From positions 7,388 to 71,387 of the forward strand of contig JAEWOR010000021.1 in assembly GCA_023399595.1 (NCBI GenBank): 64,000 bases of DNA, in the 5' to 3' direction. Shown piece after piece: positions 8,385-18,126 of this stretch. Position 1 is the stretch's first letter; the number at the start of each line of letters is the position of its first letter. The stretch is from Bacteroidota bacterium. GTDB taxonomy: Bacteria; Bacteroidota; Bacteroidia; Flavobacteriales; Weeksellaceae. The notes beneath the pieces were generated by a model. It was not told where the DNA came from. It made no database searches and was given only the letters and a program-made list of their open reading frames with translations. The translations under genes and the position numbers were made by a program.

Positions 8385-10846
8385 ATGGATAAAATTAAAC
8401 TTTCTAAACTTTTGATGGGAGTTTTGCTAACTTCGTCAATTGGGCTTTATGCACAGAATTATTAACAACTATCAATTCAATCGGGGCTTAACGCCGACGT
8501 AATTGCTAATGGAGTGGGAACCTCAGTTTCATCAACAAGTACAGATGTTGATGGGGTTTCTTACAATTTTATTTCAAAAGACTTTCAATTGACGGCAAGT
8601 AGCAGTCCGCTCACATATTGATTACCAATTGATGGTGTTATAAATTCGGTGATTACATCAACTCCGGGTTTAAGTTATCAGTTGGCGAGTTATTCAGGTA
8701 ATAACTCTTTAAGACTAGCTGCGACAAATGATACTGGGACGATACTTTTTACAACACCAAAAGCAGCAACTCAATTGTACATGCTTTCTACTTCAGGAAG
8801 TGGAACTTCTACCATAACGATTGTTATTAACTTTACAGATGGTACCAATCAAACTCTTACAGGAGCTAGTATTTCGGATTGGTATAATGGGAGTGGTTTT
8901 GCAGTTCAAGGTTTTGGAAGAATTAATAGAACATCAGATGCGTTAGATTCAGCAGGAGGAACCAATCCAAGATTGTATCAAAGAGCGATTCCAATAGATG
9001 CAGCCAACCAAACGAAACTTATAGAAAGTGTTACTATAACCAAAACGGGAGGAGTTGGGCTTCCAAATATTTTTGCTTTTTCTGTAGATGCTTACTTTTT
9101 TTGTGTAGCTCCGGTGTTGCAAACGCCAAATAATTTCACAGCAAATTCAGCTGATGTATCTTGGTCTTCGGTTTCTAATGGTGCCACGTATGATGTGTAT
9201 CATAGCACTTCTAACGTAACTCCTGCAAGTAGCGTAACTCCAACTTATCCAGCTGTTGCGGGTTTGAGTACTACAATAGGAGGTTTAAATCCTAATACAA
9301 CCTATTATTATTGGGTAAGAACAAACTGTAGTTCTGGAGGAACGACTCAGAGTTACTGGTCATTTGTCGGGACTTTTAAAACATTATGTGGTCCTATGAC
9401 GGATATGTCAGAAAACTTTGATTCTTATGCAACAGGAAGTATTGTTCCAGATTGTTAGTGAGAAATGCAGGATCTGGAAGTATGAGTATTTCATCAGCTT
9501 CACCATTGTCTGGAACAAGAAATATTTATCAATATGTAACTAGTTCAGGAACACCAAGTACAGTTGTATTGCCAGAGTTTTCTAATATTAATGCTGGTAC
9601 GCATTGGTTGAGACTGAATGCAAGAGTATCTTCTGGTACTGGTACTCTGAAAGTAGGTTATGTTACAAACGCTACAAATCCATCCACATTTGTATTGCTT
9701 CAAACTTTAAATATTACAAACACGAATTATACCAACTCAGAGCATAATATTATTGTCCCTACTACGGTTCCTGCAAATGCTAGACTTGCTGTTCAGAATA
9801 CAGCAGATGCTAGATCATATTATTGGGATGATGTGAGATGGGAATTACTGCCTACTTGCTTCAAACCAATGTCTCCAGCTTTAACAGTTGCAACTTTAAG
9901 TGGAGCTACTATTGAGTGGACGGCTCCAAATCCTGCACCTGCAAATGGTTATGAAGTGTATTATAGCACATCTAATGTAGCGCCAACTGCAAGTACGGTA
10001 TTGGATGCTTCAAACTCGGTAACATCTACAACTACGTCTGCTATAATTAATGGCTTGCCATCTGATGTAAATTATTTTGCTTGGGTGAGATCTATTTGTA
10101 GTGCCACTGATAAAAGTGAATGGTCTAATGTTGTTCCTTTTAGAACAGGTTATTGCAGCGTGTCATCAAATAATCAGAGTTCTTGGGTTGCTGCTTTTAG
10201 TTCTACAGGAGCAAGTACGAATATGGCCTATACATCTACTTCAGGCGGAACAGGAGGGTATAGAAATCTAACTGATGGAAATAATAAAATATCGAATATT
10301 ACAGGTTCTGTTACTCCTATATCTTTAACGGCTGGTGGACCTACATGTGGAATTGCAGTTTGGATTGATTGGAATAATAACTTAACATTTGAATCTTCTG
10401 AAAGAATGTTCGTAACTTCAAGTTATGTAACAACTACTTCTGGGTCTATTACTGTACCAGCTGAAACTGCTGCTGGTAATTACAGAATGAGAGTGCTTGT
10501 GCATTATAATAATTCTGTACCTTCAAATCCTTGCGAGGCGGCTATTACACGTGGAGAGGATATTGATTTCCTATTCGAGGTGACTTCTGGATTGTCAACA
10601 TCTGAAATTTCTCAAAATAAAAACAATATTCAAGCGTATCCTAATCCATTTGCTGATATATTGAATATTTCGGATGTTAAAAATGTGAAAAGTATATCGG
10701 TTATGGATCTTTCTGGAAAATTGGTGAAGTCTATTGAAAAGCCAACAGCAAGTCTTCATTTAGGTGATTTGTCATCAGGTGCTTACTTGGTAGTGTTGAA
10801 TATGAACGACGGTTCTAAAAAGACAATTAAAGCGATGAAAAAATAA
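8385..10846 (+). pseudogene. Disrupted T9SS-secreted protein with fibronectin III, GEVED and Por sorting domains
   Basis: An ATG at 8385 begins a signal peptide (MDKIKLSKLLMGVLLTSS, cleavage near YAQN). A stop TAA at 8463-8465 (probably ancestral CAA), a TGA at 8619-8621 (Trp position) and a TAG plus 1-nt deletion at about 9456-9459 (ancestral Cys-Trp-Val) break the gene into three. The parts still encode, in order, a secreted N-terminal region, a fibronectin type III domain (CVAPVLQTPNNFTANSADVS...), a jelly-roll-like region, a second FnIII, a GEVED-type domain (CGIAVWIDWNNNLTFESSE, ending RGEDIDF) and a C-terminal T9SS type A sorting tail (YPNPFADILNISD). The intact protein would be ~820 residues, an outer-surface or secreted protein. 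The larger 3' pieces could only be made by reinitiation without a signal peptide. Confidence 0.85.
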
Positions 10847-10873
10847 GTAAATCATTTCAATATTAATTTTGAT

Positions 10874-10903
10874 AAAGGTCGGAGGTAATTTCTTCCGGCC
10901 TTT
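10874..10903 (+). terminator. Intrinsic terminator after the T9SS cargo pseudogene
   Basis: Stem AAAGGTCGGAG / CTTCCGGCCTTT (one G:U) with an 8-nt loop, then a T tract, 28 nt after the stop. Confidence 0.85.
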
Positions 10904-10977
10904 TTTATTTTTAACCTGAAGATAGAAATACAAAAGTTGTTTATATTTGTTGTGTTCTATTTTTAAAAATTTTTCAG

Positions 10978-11433
10978 ATGCAAATTCCAGCTAGCTCCAT
11001 CGAAGAGTATATCTCCAAAATTCCAGAAGAAAGACAGGTTGCTTTCAAAAAGCTTTTTGATATTATTGATGAAAATTTACCTAAAGGATTTTCCCAAGGT
11101 ATAAGTTATGGCATGGTGGGTTGGGATGTTCCGTTAGAAACTTATCCTGCAGGATACCATTGTACACCAGGTTCGCCTTTGCCGTTTTTAGGGTTGGCTT
11201 CTCAAAAGAATTTTGTAGCATTGTATCATATGGGAATTTATGCAAAACCTGAATTGTTGAATTGGTTTGTGGATGAATTTCCTAAACATTCGAAGAGGAA
11301 ATTGGATATGGGAAAATCTTGTATTCGATTTAAAAAAATGGAAGATATTCCTTTTGAATTAATCGCTGAATTAAGTAAAAAAATGACTCCTCAAGATTGG
11401 ATTACTCTTTATGAAGCGAATTATAAAAAATAG
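10978..11433 (+). CDS. DUF1801 (YdhG-like) family protein
   Basis: 151 residues matching the DUF1801/YdhG fold: an N-terminal helix with SSIEEYISKIPEERQ, then ISYGMVGWDVP, FVALYHMGIYAKPELLNWF, KLDMGKSCIRFKKMEDIP and a C-terminal helix. The family has no settled function (a lipid- or small-molecule-binding fold related to frataxin-like proteins). A TATATTTG -7 element is at 10942-10949, 29 nt upstream. Its 3' end overlaps the next gene by 23 nt, suggesting co-transcription. Confidence 0.85.
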   Translation: MQIPASSIEEYISKIPEERQVAFKKLFDIIDENLPKGFSQGISYGMVGWDVPLETYPAGYHCTPGSPLPFLGLASQKNFVALYHMGIYAKPELLNWFVDEFPKHSKRKLDMGKSCIRFKKMEDIPFELIAELSKKMTPQDWITLYEANYKK

Positions 11434-12058
11434 GCTTTTTGTCTTTTTACTTTTTCCTCTTTTTGCGGTATTAAGTTGTAAATCGAGAGAATTTAGAGAT
11501 TTGGAAAATGGAGATTTGCTTTTTGTTACTGCAAAAAGTGACGGCCTTTCTGGGGCGATTAATAATGTTACTCAGAAGGAAGAAGCTGCTTCGTTTGATC
11601 ATATTGGAATTTTAAAGAAAGAAAACAAAAGTTTTTTTGTACTTCATGCTGCTCCCAAAGGTGGAACTCAGAAACAGAAACTCAATGATTTTCTTAATGA
11701 CCAGCAATCCGAAAATCAAAAAGTGGTGGTCTATCGCTTAAAACCTGAGTTTAAAAATGTCATTCCTTCTTCTTTGCAATATGCAGAATCTATGTTGGGG
11801 AAACCTTATAATTTCAATTATATCCTTAATGAAGATTCATATTATTGCTCAGATTTTATAGAAAGGACTTTTAGAAATGCCCATATTTTTAAATTGGAAC
11901 CCATGACATTTAAAGATCCTAAAACAGGAAAAACAAATGAATTTTGGGAAGAATTTTACAAAAAAAAGAATCTTAAAGTTCCAGAAGGAGAGATGGGTTG
12001 TAATCCTAATGGATTAGCAGCTTCTCCTAAGTTGAATAGATTAAAGGTTTTAAATTAA
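11411..12058 (+). CDS. YiiX/NlpC-P60-like permuted papain-fold lipoprotein
   Basis: 215 residues. Lipobox AVLSCKS gives a lipidated Cys near residue 23. The domain has the circularly permuted NlpC/P60 (YiiX/YebB, PF05708-type) order: NGDLLFVTA, then the catalytic His in FDHIGILKK, then YAESMLGKPYNFNY and the catalytic Cys in YYCSDFIERTF. Relatives are amidases or peptidases acting on cell wall or amide bonds. The start at 11411 overlaps the upstream gene by 23 nt; no later Met keeps the signal peptide intact. Substrate unknown. Confidence 0.85.
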   Translation: MKRIIKNRLFVFLLFPLFAVLSCKSREFRDLENGDLLFVTAKSDGLSGAINNVTQKEEAASFDHIGILKKENKSFFVLHAAPKGGTQKQKLNDFLNDQQSENQKVVVYRLKPEFKNVIPSSLQYAESMLGKPYNFNYILNEDSYYCSDFIERTFRNAHIFKLEPMTFKDPKTGKTNEFWEEFYKKKNLKVPEGEMGCNPNGLAASPKLNRLKVLN

Positions 12059-12092
12059 AAGCTGTTTTACTCAGTAAGACGGCTTTATTTTC
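12058..12092 (+). terminator. Intrinsic terminator after the YiiX-like gene
   Basis: AAAGCTGTTTTAC / GTAAGACGGCTTT pairs over 13 bp with two G:U wobbles in the plus-strand RNA, then ATTTT. It overlaps the stop codon. Confidence 0.75.
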
Positions 12093-12195
12093 AATAAAAT
12101 TTAATTTTAAAATTTGTAGTAAGACCGTTTCTGTAATAAATGATAAATTTGCGGTCATTATTTAATCAGTTATCATAAAAATATAAAATTATCAT

Positions 12196-12900
12196 ATGAA
12201 AAGACAGACTATCGCATTATTTTGCATAGCATTATTGAGTGTTTCTTGTAATAAAGAAAGTAATAAGCAAGACGGCACTAAATATACAGATGACCAAAAA
12301 GCTTCTTATTATATAGGTTTGAGTATTGCGCAAAACATGAAGCAGGAAGGTTTTAAAGTAGATGCAGACCTTTTGGCGAAAGCAATTAAAGAAGAAATGG
12401 ATGGTAAAGAGAAGACTTTACCGGCTGAAGAAATGGATGCTTTTATGATGAGCTTTATGCAGAAGCAAAACGAGAAAAAACAGTCTACAGCATTGGCGAA
12501 TGCGGATGGAAATAAGAAAAAAGGACTTGAGTTTCTTACAAAGAATAAAGCAAACCCAAAAGTGAAAACTACAGCTTCTGGTTTGCAATATGAAGTTTTG
12601 CAGGAAGGTGATGGTAAAACAAAACCTAAAGCATCGGATGTTGTACAAGTAAAATATACTGGAAAACTTTTAGATGGAACGGTTTTCGATTCTACGGATA
12701 AAAACGGAGGTGCACCTGCGGATATTAATTTAGGAGCCGTAATTAAAGGTTGGACAGAAGGTATTCAATTGATGAGTAAAGGGGCTAAATACAGATTTTA
12801 TATTCCTGCAGAATTGGCATATGGCGATCAAGGCGCTGGAGATGCAATTCCTGGCGGTTCTACCATTATTTTTGATGTAGAATTGATGGGAATTAAATAA
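12196..12900 (+). CDS. FKBP-type peptidyl-prolyl isomerase, lipoprotein
   Basis: 234 residues. Signal peptide with lipobox LSVSCN (Cys near 19). An FKBP N-terminal dimerisation helix region (about 30-110, containing YYIGLSIAQNMKQEG) is followed by the FKBP_C catalytic domain (about 140-234) with VQVKYTGKLLDGTVFDS, GWTEGIQLMSKGAKYRFYIP and GSTIIFDVELMGIK. It resembles Mip/FkpA proteins, which assist folding of secreted proteins in the periplasm. A TAAATTTG element at 12144-12151 is a likely -7 box. Single gene closed by a strong terminator. Confidence 0.95.
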   Translation: MKRQTIALFCIALLSVSCNKESNKQDGTKYTDDQKASYYIGLSIAQNMKQEGFKVDADLLAKAIKEEMDGKEKTLPAEEMDAFMMSFMQKQNEKKQSTALANADGNKKKGLEFLTKNKANPKVKTTASGLQYEVLQEGDGKTKPKASDVVQVKYTGKLLDGTVFDSTDKNGGAPADINLGAVIKGWTEGIQLMSKGAKYRFYIPAELAYGDQGAGDAIPGGSTIIFDVELMGIK

Positions 12901-12922
12901 GCCTATTTAAAACTTTAAAATT

Positions 12923-12958
12923 AAAAAAGCAACAAGAATTTCTCTCGTTGCTTTTTTT
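12923..12958. terminator. Bidirectional terminator between FKBP gene and clpB
   Basis: AAAAAGCAAC / GTTGCTTTTT stem with T tract on both strands in the convergent gap. A degenerate TTTCAAATT / TCTCAAATT spacer repeat of the same family as the paa spacers follows at about 12998-13030. Confidence 0.85.
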
Positions 12959-13032
12959 TAGTATAATATGAAAAAAGTGTAGTATTTTGTCTTTTTTAAA
13001 TTTTCAAATTATCTCATTCTCAAATTCAAAAA

Positions 13033-15624
13033 TTACTCTGTTGGTCTAAAAACCAAACCTGTTTCTTGGAAATAATCCATCGTAATTCTATCGCCATCGT
13101 TGATGTTTCCTGCCAGAATTTCTTTAGATAATTTGTTCAAAACATCTTGCTGAATTACTCTTTTCAATGGTCTAGCTCCAAAAACGGGGTCGTAACCTTT
13201 GTTCATTAAATAATCCAAAGCATCTTGAGTTGCCGTCATCATCATATTTCTTTGCGCAAGAAGCTCATTCAAACCTCGCAACTGATATTGTACAATTTTT
13301 CCAATATTCTTTTTGGTTAAAGGTTGGAAAAGCACAATTTCATCAATTCTGTTCAAAAATTCTGGTCTCAAACTTTGTTTCAAAAGATCAAAAACTTCTT
13401 CTCTGGTTTTATCTACAATTTCGTCATGATTTTCTTCCGTTAAATTCTCAAAATTCTCCTGGATTAAATGCGAACCCAAATTCGAAGTCATAATGATAAT
13501 TGAGTTTTTGAAATTCACCACACGACCTTTGTTATCGGTTAAACGTCCATCATCTAAAACCTGCAACAACGTGTTGAAAACATCCGGATGAGCCTTTTCA
13601 ATTTCGTCCAAAAGCACCACAGAATAAGGTCTTCTTCTCACCGCTTCGGTCAATTGTCCGCCTTCATCGTAACCCACATATCCCGGAGGCGCGCCCACCA
13701 AACGAGAAACGGAATGTCTTTCCTGATATTCGCTCATATCAATTCTCGTCATATTATTTTCATCATCGAAAAGAAGTTCTGCTAAAGCCTTTGCCAACTC
13801 GGTTTTACCAACTCCTGTTGTTCCTAAAAATAAGAAGGAACCAATCGGTTTTTTATCGTCGCTCAAACCTGCTCTGTTTCTTCTAATCGCATCGGAAACA
13901 GCTTCTATAGCTTCTTCTTGACCAACAACACGTTTGTGAAGTTCGTCTTCCAAATGCAATAATTTTTCTCTTTCGGATTGAATTAACTTGGTTACAGGAA
14001 TTCCTGTCCATTTTCCGATGACTTCGGCGATGTTTTCAGAAGTTACTTCTTCCTTAATCAATTCATTTTTATGGTTTTGCATTTCCAATTCTAAGGTTTG
14101 CAAAGCATCTTCCTTCTCCTTGATTTTTCCGTACTGAATTTCCGCCACTTTCGCGTAATCACCAGCTCTGGAAGCACGTTCAGCTTCTAATTTTAAAGCT
14201 TCAATATCTTTTTTAATCTGAGTTAAATCTTCAGATTTTTGCTTTTCCTTCAACCATTTTGCATTGATTTCGTTTCTCTGCTCGTTGATTTTGGCTAAAT
14301 CTTCTTTTAAATGATCGATTTTGGTTTGATTGCCTTCTCTTGAAATCGCTGCCAATTCAATTTCCATCTGCATGATTTTTCTGTCCAGAACATCCAGTTC
14401 TTCGGGTTTTGAATTGATTTCCATTCTCAATTTTGCGGAAGCTTCATCAATCAAATCAATCGCCTTGTCTGGTAAAAATCGGTCTGAAATATAGCGTTGA
14501 GACATTTCTACCGCTGCGATAATCGCTTCATCTTTAATTCTCACTTTGTGGTGCGCTTCGTATTTATCTTTAATCCCACGAAGGATGGAAATCGCCGATT
14601 CTGTATCGGGTTCTTCCACCATTACCTTTTGGAAACGTCTTTCAAGGGCTTTATCTTTTTCAAAATATTTTTGATATTCGTTCAAAGTGGTTGCTCCAAT
14701 TGCTCTTAATTCGCCTCTTGCCAAAGCAGGTTTCAAAATATTGGCAGCATCCATCGCACCTTCGCCACCTCCGGCTCCTACCAACGTGTGAATTTCATCG
14801 ATGAAAAGGATGATTTGTCCGTCAGATTTCGTGACTTCATTCACAACGGATTTCAAACGTTCTTCAAACTCGCCTTTGTATTTTGCACCGGCAATCAAAG
14901 CACCCATATCCAAGGAATAAAGCGTTTTGTCCATCAAATTTTCAGGAACGTCGCCAGAAATAATTCTATGCGCAATTCCTTCTGCGATGGCGGTTTTACC
15001 AACTCCGGGTTCACCAATCAAAATCGGGTTGTTTTTAGTTCTTCTCGAAAGAATTTGCAAAACCCTTCTAATTTCTTCATCACGACCGATTACGGGATCT
15101 AACTTCCCTTCAGCAGCGAGTTCATTGAAGTTTTTAGCATATTTATTTAAAGATTGATACGTTTCCTCAGAACTTGCCGAAGTCGCTTTTGAACCTTTTC
15201 GAAGTTCATTAATTCCGCCTTCCAATAATTTCTTAGTAACGCCCATGTCTTTCAAAAGTTGAGAAACTGGCGAAGAAACCTCCAGAAGTGATAACCAAAG
15301 ATGCTCGATGGTTACGTATTCATCACCCATTTTTTTAGCGATATTGGGTGCGTCTAATAAAATTTTATTCGCCGATTGAGAAAGGTAAATGTTTCCGCCT
15401 TCCACTTTTGGAAGTTTTTCTAACAATTCGCGGTTTCTTTCTCTAACTAAATTGGCATCTGCTTCCGATTTTTTCAATAAAAACGGCGATATATTTTCAT
15501 CCACTTGAAAGATGCCTTCAAGTAAGTGTTGAGGTTCAATCTGTTGGTTGCCAAATTCCATAGCGACTTGTTGTGCAGCTTGGATGGCTTCTTGTGATTT
15601 TACGGTATATTGGTTTAAATTCAT
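13033..15624 (-). CDS. clpB: ATP-dependent disaggregase ClpB
   Basis: 863 residues with the full ClpB layout: N-terminal Clp_N repeats (about 1-150), AAA-1 with Walker A GEPGVGKTA near residue 205 and Walker B LFIDEIHTLVGAG, the long coiled-coil middle domain (about 405-530; KIMQMEIELAAISREGN and similar heptads), AAA-2 with GTTGVGKTE near residue 605 and VVLLDEIEKAHPDV, then the D2-small domain. It works with DnaK to resolubilise aggregates. The ClpP-binding IGF loop is absent, consistent with ClpB rather than ClpA/C. It is convergent with the FKBP gene. Upstream (15625-15877) no clear promoter was identified. Confidence 0.98.
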   Translation of the reverse strand: MNLNQYTVKSQEAIQAAQQVAMEFGNQQIEPQHLLEGIFQVDENISPFLLKKSEADANLVRERNRELLEKLPKVEGGNIYLSQSANKILLDAPNIAKKMGDEYVTIEHLWLSLLEVSSPVSQLLKDMGVTKKLLEGGINELRKGSKATSASSEETYQSLNKYAKNFNELAAEGKLDPVIGRDEEIRRVLQILSRRTKNNPILIGEPGVGKTAIAEGIAHRIISGDVPENLMDKTLYSLDMGALIAGAKYKGEFEERLKSVVNEVTKSDGQIILFIDEIHTLVGAGGGEGAMDAANILKPALARGELRAIGATTLNEYQKYFEKDKALERRFQKVMVEEPDTESAISILRGIKDKYEAHHKVRIKDEAIIAAVEMSQRYISDRFLPDKAIDLIDEASAKLRMEINSKPEELDVLDRKIMQMEIELAAISREGNQTKIDHLKEDLAKINEQRNEINAKWLKEKQKSEDLTQIKKDIEALKLEAERASRAGDYAKVAEIQYGKIKEKEDALQTLELEMQNHKNELIKEEVTSENIAEVIGKWTGIPVTKLIQSEREKLLHLEDELHKRVVGQEEAIEAVSDAIRRNRAGLSDDKKPIGSFLFLGTTGVGKTELAKALAELLFDDENNMTRIDMSEYQERHSVSRLVGAPPGYVGYDEGGQLTEAVRRRPYSVVLLDEIEKAHPDVFNTLLQVLDDGRLTDNKGRVVNFKNSIIIMTSNLGSHLIQENFENLTEENHDEIVDKTREEVFDLLKQSLRPEFLNRIDEIVLFQPLTKKNIGKIVQYQLRGLNELLAQRNMMMTATQDALDYLMNKGYDPVFGARPLKRVIQQDVLNKLSKEILAGNINDGDRITMDYFQETGLVFRPTE

Positions 15625-15877
15625 ATTGTGTGATTGTATTTAAATTTTAGTTTTTTTTTAATTCAAGTATCAGGTTTTAAGTTGAAACCATTATTTCTCA
15701 AAACCTAAAGCTTGAATATCTAATCATTTAATTCTGAATTTTAGTTCTCAAAAACTATACATTTGTTAAATTTATTAAAAATTAAGCCAAAATTTCCGAA
15801 TTATTGAAATTTAACGCTATTTTAATAGGTCATTTTTTCCTGAATTTTAAAAATGTATGAATTCTACAAGATTTATT

Positions 15878-15885
15878 TATTTTTG
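15878..15885 (+). promoter_or_regulatory. -7 element of the TetR regulator gene
   Basis: TATTTTTG matches the Bacteroidota TAnnTTTG consensus and lies 10 nt before the ATG at 15896. A start upstream at 15857 would be ahead of the promoter, which supports the shorter protein. Confidence 0.75.
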
Positions 15886-15895
15886 TTTCCGAATT

Positions 15896-16468
15896 ATGAA
15901 TTTAAAAGAAAAACAGCAAAAAATTTTAGATGCGGCCATAGAACTTTTTAAAGAAAAGGGCTATGTAGGCGCTTCCATGAGGGATCTTGCAGCTAAATTG
16001 GATATTAAAGCAGCTTCTCTGTATGCGCATATTCATTCTAAAGATGAATTGCTAGAGTGGATATGTTTCAGTGTCGCAGAAAAATTTTTTGATGGATTGA
16101 AAGAGGTGATGGAGGCACAAATTTCTGTTGAAGAAAAACTGGATTTGTTTATTGAAAAACACCTTTCTATTGTGCTTGAAAACCCTGATGTTACCAATAT
16201 TTATTCTAATGAATGGAAGCATTTGGATACTTCTTTAGACCGATTTATTCTCCTTAGAAAAGAATATCAAAAAAAAGTTGAAACATTAATGGATGAGTTT
16301 TTTACAGCGTTAGGAAAACCCTTGGATTCGTCTAGATTTACCAGTAGATTTTTATTGCATACCTTAAATAACTCCTATTATTGGTATAAATTGGGAGAAA
16401 AGGGAACAAAAGAAATGATTGAAGAAATAAAAGATAAGGTTTTGTACGGATTGGTGGGGAGGAAGTGA
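15896..16468 (+). CDS. TetR/AcrR family transcriptional regulator, probable regulator of the phenylacetate cluster
   Basis: 190 residues from the chosen start. An N-terminal TetR helix-turn-helix (about 1-50) shows KILDAAIELFKEKGYVGASM and LAAKLDIKAASLYAHIHSKDEL. The C-terminal ligand domain is divergent, as usual. It sits 338 bp upstream of and parallel to paaK; TetR-type regulators (PaaR) respond to phenylacetyl-CoA in several bacteria outside the enterics. Role as paa regulator is inferred from position and from a TetR-sized inverted repeat at the paaK promoter. Start chosen by the promoter at 15878. Confidence 0.85.
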   Translation: MNLKEKQQKILDAAIELFKEKGYVGASMRDLAAKLDIKAASLYAHIHSKDELLEWICFSVAEKFFDGLKEVMEAQISVEEKLDLFIEKHLSIVLENPDVTNIYSNEWKHLDTSLDRFILLRKEYQKKVETLMDEFFTALGKPLDSSRFTSRFLLHTLNNSYYWYKLGEKGTKEMIEEIKDKVLYGLVGRK

Positions 16469-16544
16469 TTTTCGGGTTACGAACGACGAGTTTTGAGTTG
16501 AGGGAATGTTTTGGGATTTTCTAACTTAATAATTCTTAAAGAAT

Positions 16545-16680
16545 AAACATCGTCAGTTCGAGTTTTTTGTCGAAATAAGATGGAGGGAAAGTTATAGAGA
16601 ACCTTTGTGGTAGACTTCTCAATATTATTTTTCTTCTAAAAATTTATTCGAAATGCCGAACTAGAGCAACTGAAATAATA
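16545..16680. repeat. Degenerate intergenic repeat between tetR and paaK
   Basis: An imperfect palindromic stretch with TCAGTTCGAG and TTGTCGAAAT on the left, GAGAACC near the centre, and CTTCTCAATA, TTCGAAATGC and GAACTAGAGCAACTGA on the right. This resembles the ~130-bp TTCGA-type intergenic repeats seen in many flavobacterial genomes. The remainder of the 338-bp gap (16469-16806) holds the paaK promoter/operator and nothing else recognisable. Confidence 0.5.
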
Positions 16681-16774
16681 ATTCAAAATCTTTTCATTAG
16701 ACTTTAAGTTTTAAATCATCGACGCTCAAAATGATAAAAATCATAAAATTCTTGCTCGACCAAAAAAATAATTT

Positions 16775-16799
16775 TATTTTTACACCTAACAAATGTTAG
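16775..16799 (+). promoter_or_regulatory. paaK promoter -7 box and candidate TetR operator
   Basis: TATTTTTA (16775-16782) is one mismatch from TAnnTTTG. Immediately downstream, over the expected start of transcription, is the perfect inverted repeat CTAACA-AA-TGTTAG (16786-16799). Its size and location suit a TetR-family repressor such as the one encoded just upstream. Inference only. Confidence 0.6.
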
Positions 16800-16806
16800 T
16801 TAGATT

Positions 16807-18126
16807 ATGAGGTTTTCAGTTGAACATATGGAAATTAGCCAATTAAGGGATCTTCAATCGAAGAGACTAACTTCTTTGGTGCAGTATCTTGAAGAAAAAT
16901 CTAATTTCTATCAAGGTAAATTTCAAGAGCATAATATTTCATCTCAAGATATTCAGTCCATTGAGGATATCTATAAACTTCCTATTACTTATAAGCAAGA
17001 TTTAAGAAATAATTATCCTTTCGGATTGTTTACTGTTCCTAAATCTGAATTGCAAAGAATACATTGTTCAAGCGGAACTACAGGCAAACCAACTGTTGTG
17101 GGGTATACCAAGGAAGATGTGGATTTGTTCAGTGAAGTGGTCGCTCGTTCTTTGAATGCAGCAGGTGCAAAACCGGGAATGCTTCTTCATAATGCTTATG
17201 GTTACGGGATTTTCACGGGAGGTTTAGGACTTCATTATGGTGCAGAAAAATTAGGAATGAGTGTTCTCCCTATTTCTGGAGGGATGACTTCTCGTCAGGT
17301 GGATTTAATCATCGATTTCAAGCCGGAAGTTATTTGTTGTTCGCCTTCTTATGCTCTTACAATTGCTGATGAATTGGCAAAAAGAGATATTTCTGCGGAT
17401 GAAATTAGTTTAAAATCTGCAGTTTTGGGTTCTGAACCTTGGACAGAGATTATCCGTGGTCATATAGAAAACCGATTGGGAGTTCATGCTACTAATATTT
17501 ATGGTTTAAGCGAAATTATTGGTCCTGGAGTTTCAATGGAAGATTGGGAAGAAAAGGGTGCTTCTTATGTTTGGGAAGATCATTTTTATCCAGAAATCCT
17601 TGATCCTGTAACTAAACTTCCTGTTCCTTATGGGGAAGAAGGAGTTTTGGTGATTACCACTTTAACCAAAAAAGCGATGCCCTTGTTGCGTTATTGGACG
17701 AACGATATTACAAGTTTGTATTACGATACCAATGCGAAAAGAACGATGGTGAAAATGAAACCTATTCTTGGGAGATCAGATGATATGCTGATTGTGAGAG
17801 GGGTAAATGTATATCCTAGTCAGATAGAAGATGCTTTTTCTTATGTAAAAGGAGTGGTTCCCAATTATTATCTTACGCCAATTGAAAAAGAGCAAATGTG
17901 TGTGGCTTTAGATGTGGATGTAGAAATTGAAGATCAGTTTTTGAAAGCCCAACATCTAGAATTAAACAGTCCAGAGTATACTAATTTTATTGAAAATTTC
18001 AGTCATAGCGTTGAAGCGGAAATTAAAAGAAGAGTGGGAATTACCACAAAAGTAAAAATCCATGCACAAGATAGCCTTCCGAAATGTGAAGGTGGAAAAA
18101 TTAACAGAATTATCAGAAAAAAATAA
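16807..18126 (+). CDS. paaK: Phenylacetate-CoA ligase
   Basis: 439 residues of the AMP-forming adenylate family in its short PaaK version: P-loop-like HCSSGTTGKPTVVGYT (about 82-97), NIYGLSEIIGPGVS (about 225) and the AMP-binding LGRSDDMLIVRGVNVYPSQIE (first 20 given in part) near residue 320. It activates phenylacetate to phenylacetyl-CoA, the entry step of the aerobic hybrid pathway. First gene of the catabolic operon; its stop overlaps the paaE start by one base. Start MRFSVEHMEIS aligns with the usual N-terminus. Confidence 0.96.
   Translation: MRFSVEHMEISQLRDLQSKRLTSLVQYLEEKSNFYQGKFQEHNISSQDIQSIEDIYKLPITYKQDLRNNYPFGLFTVPKSELQRIHCSSGTTGKPTVVGYTKEDVDLFSEVVARSLNAAGAKPGMLLHNAYGYGIFTGGLGLHYGAEKLGMSVLPISGGMTSRQVDLIIDFKPEVICCSPSYALTIADELAKRDISADEISLKSAVLGSEPWTEIIRGHIENRLGVHATNIYGLSEIIGPGVSMEDWEEKGASYVWEDHFYPEILDPVTKLPVPYGEEGVLVITTLTKKAMPLLRYWTNDITSLYYDTNAKRTMVKMKPILGRSDDMLIVRGVNVYPSQIEDAFSYVKGVVPNYYLTPIEKEQMCVALDVDVEIEDQFLKAQHLELNSPEYTNFIENFSHSVEAEIKRRVGITTKVKIHAQDSLPKCEGGKINRIIRKK

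Noticed and set aside
7432..9460. TGA read as Trp (altered genetic code or recoding) in the two broken genes
   Set aside because: TAG and TAA also appear at such sites, frameshifts are present, and intact genes in the window (for example the TetR gene at 15896) end with TGA. Pseudogene decay explains all.
13230..15157. Several open frames antisense to clpB
   Set aside because: All are shadows of the clpB reading frame on the opposite strand.
16569..16700. Possible CRISPR or tandem-repeat array between tetR and paaK
   Set aside because: Only one imperfect palindromic element; no regularly spaced direct repeats. No CRISPR array was seen anywhere in the window.
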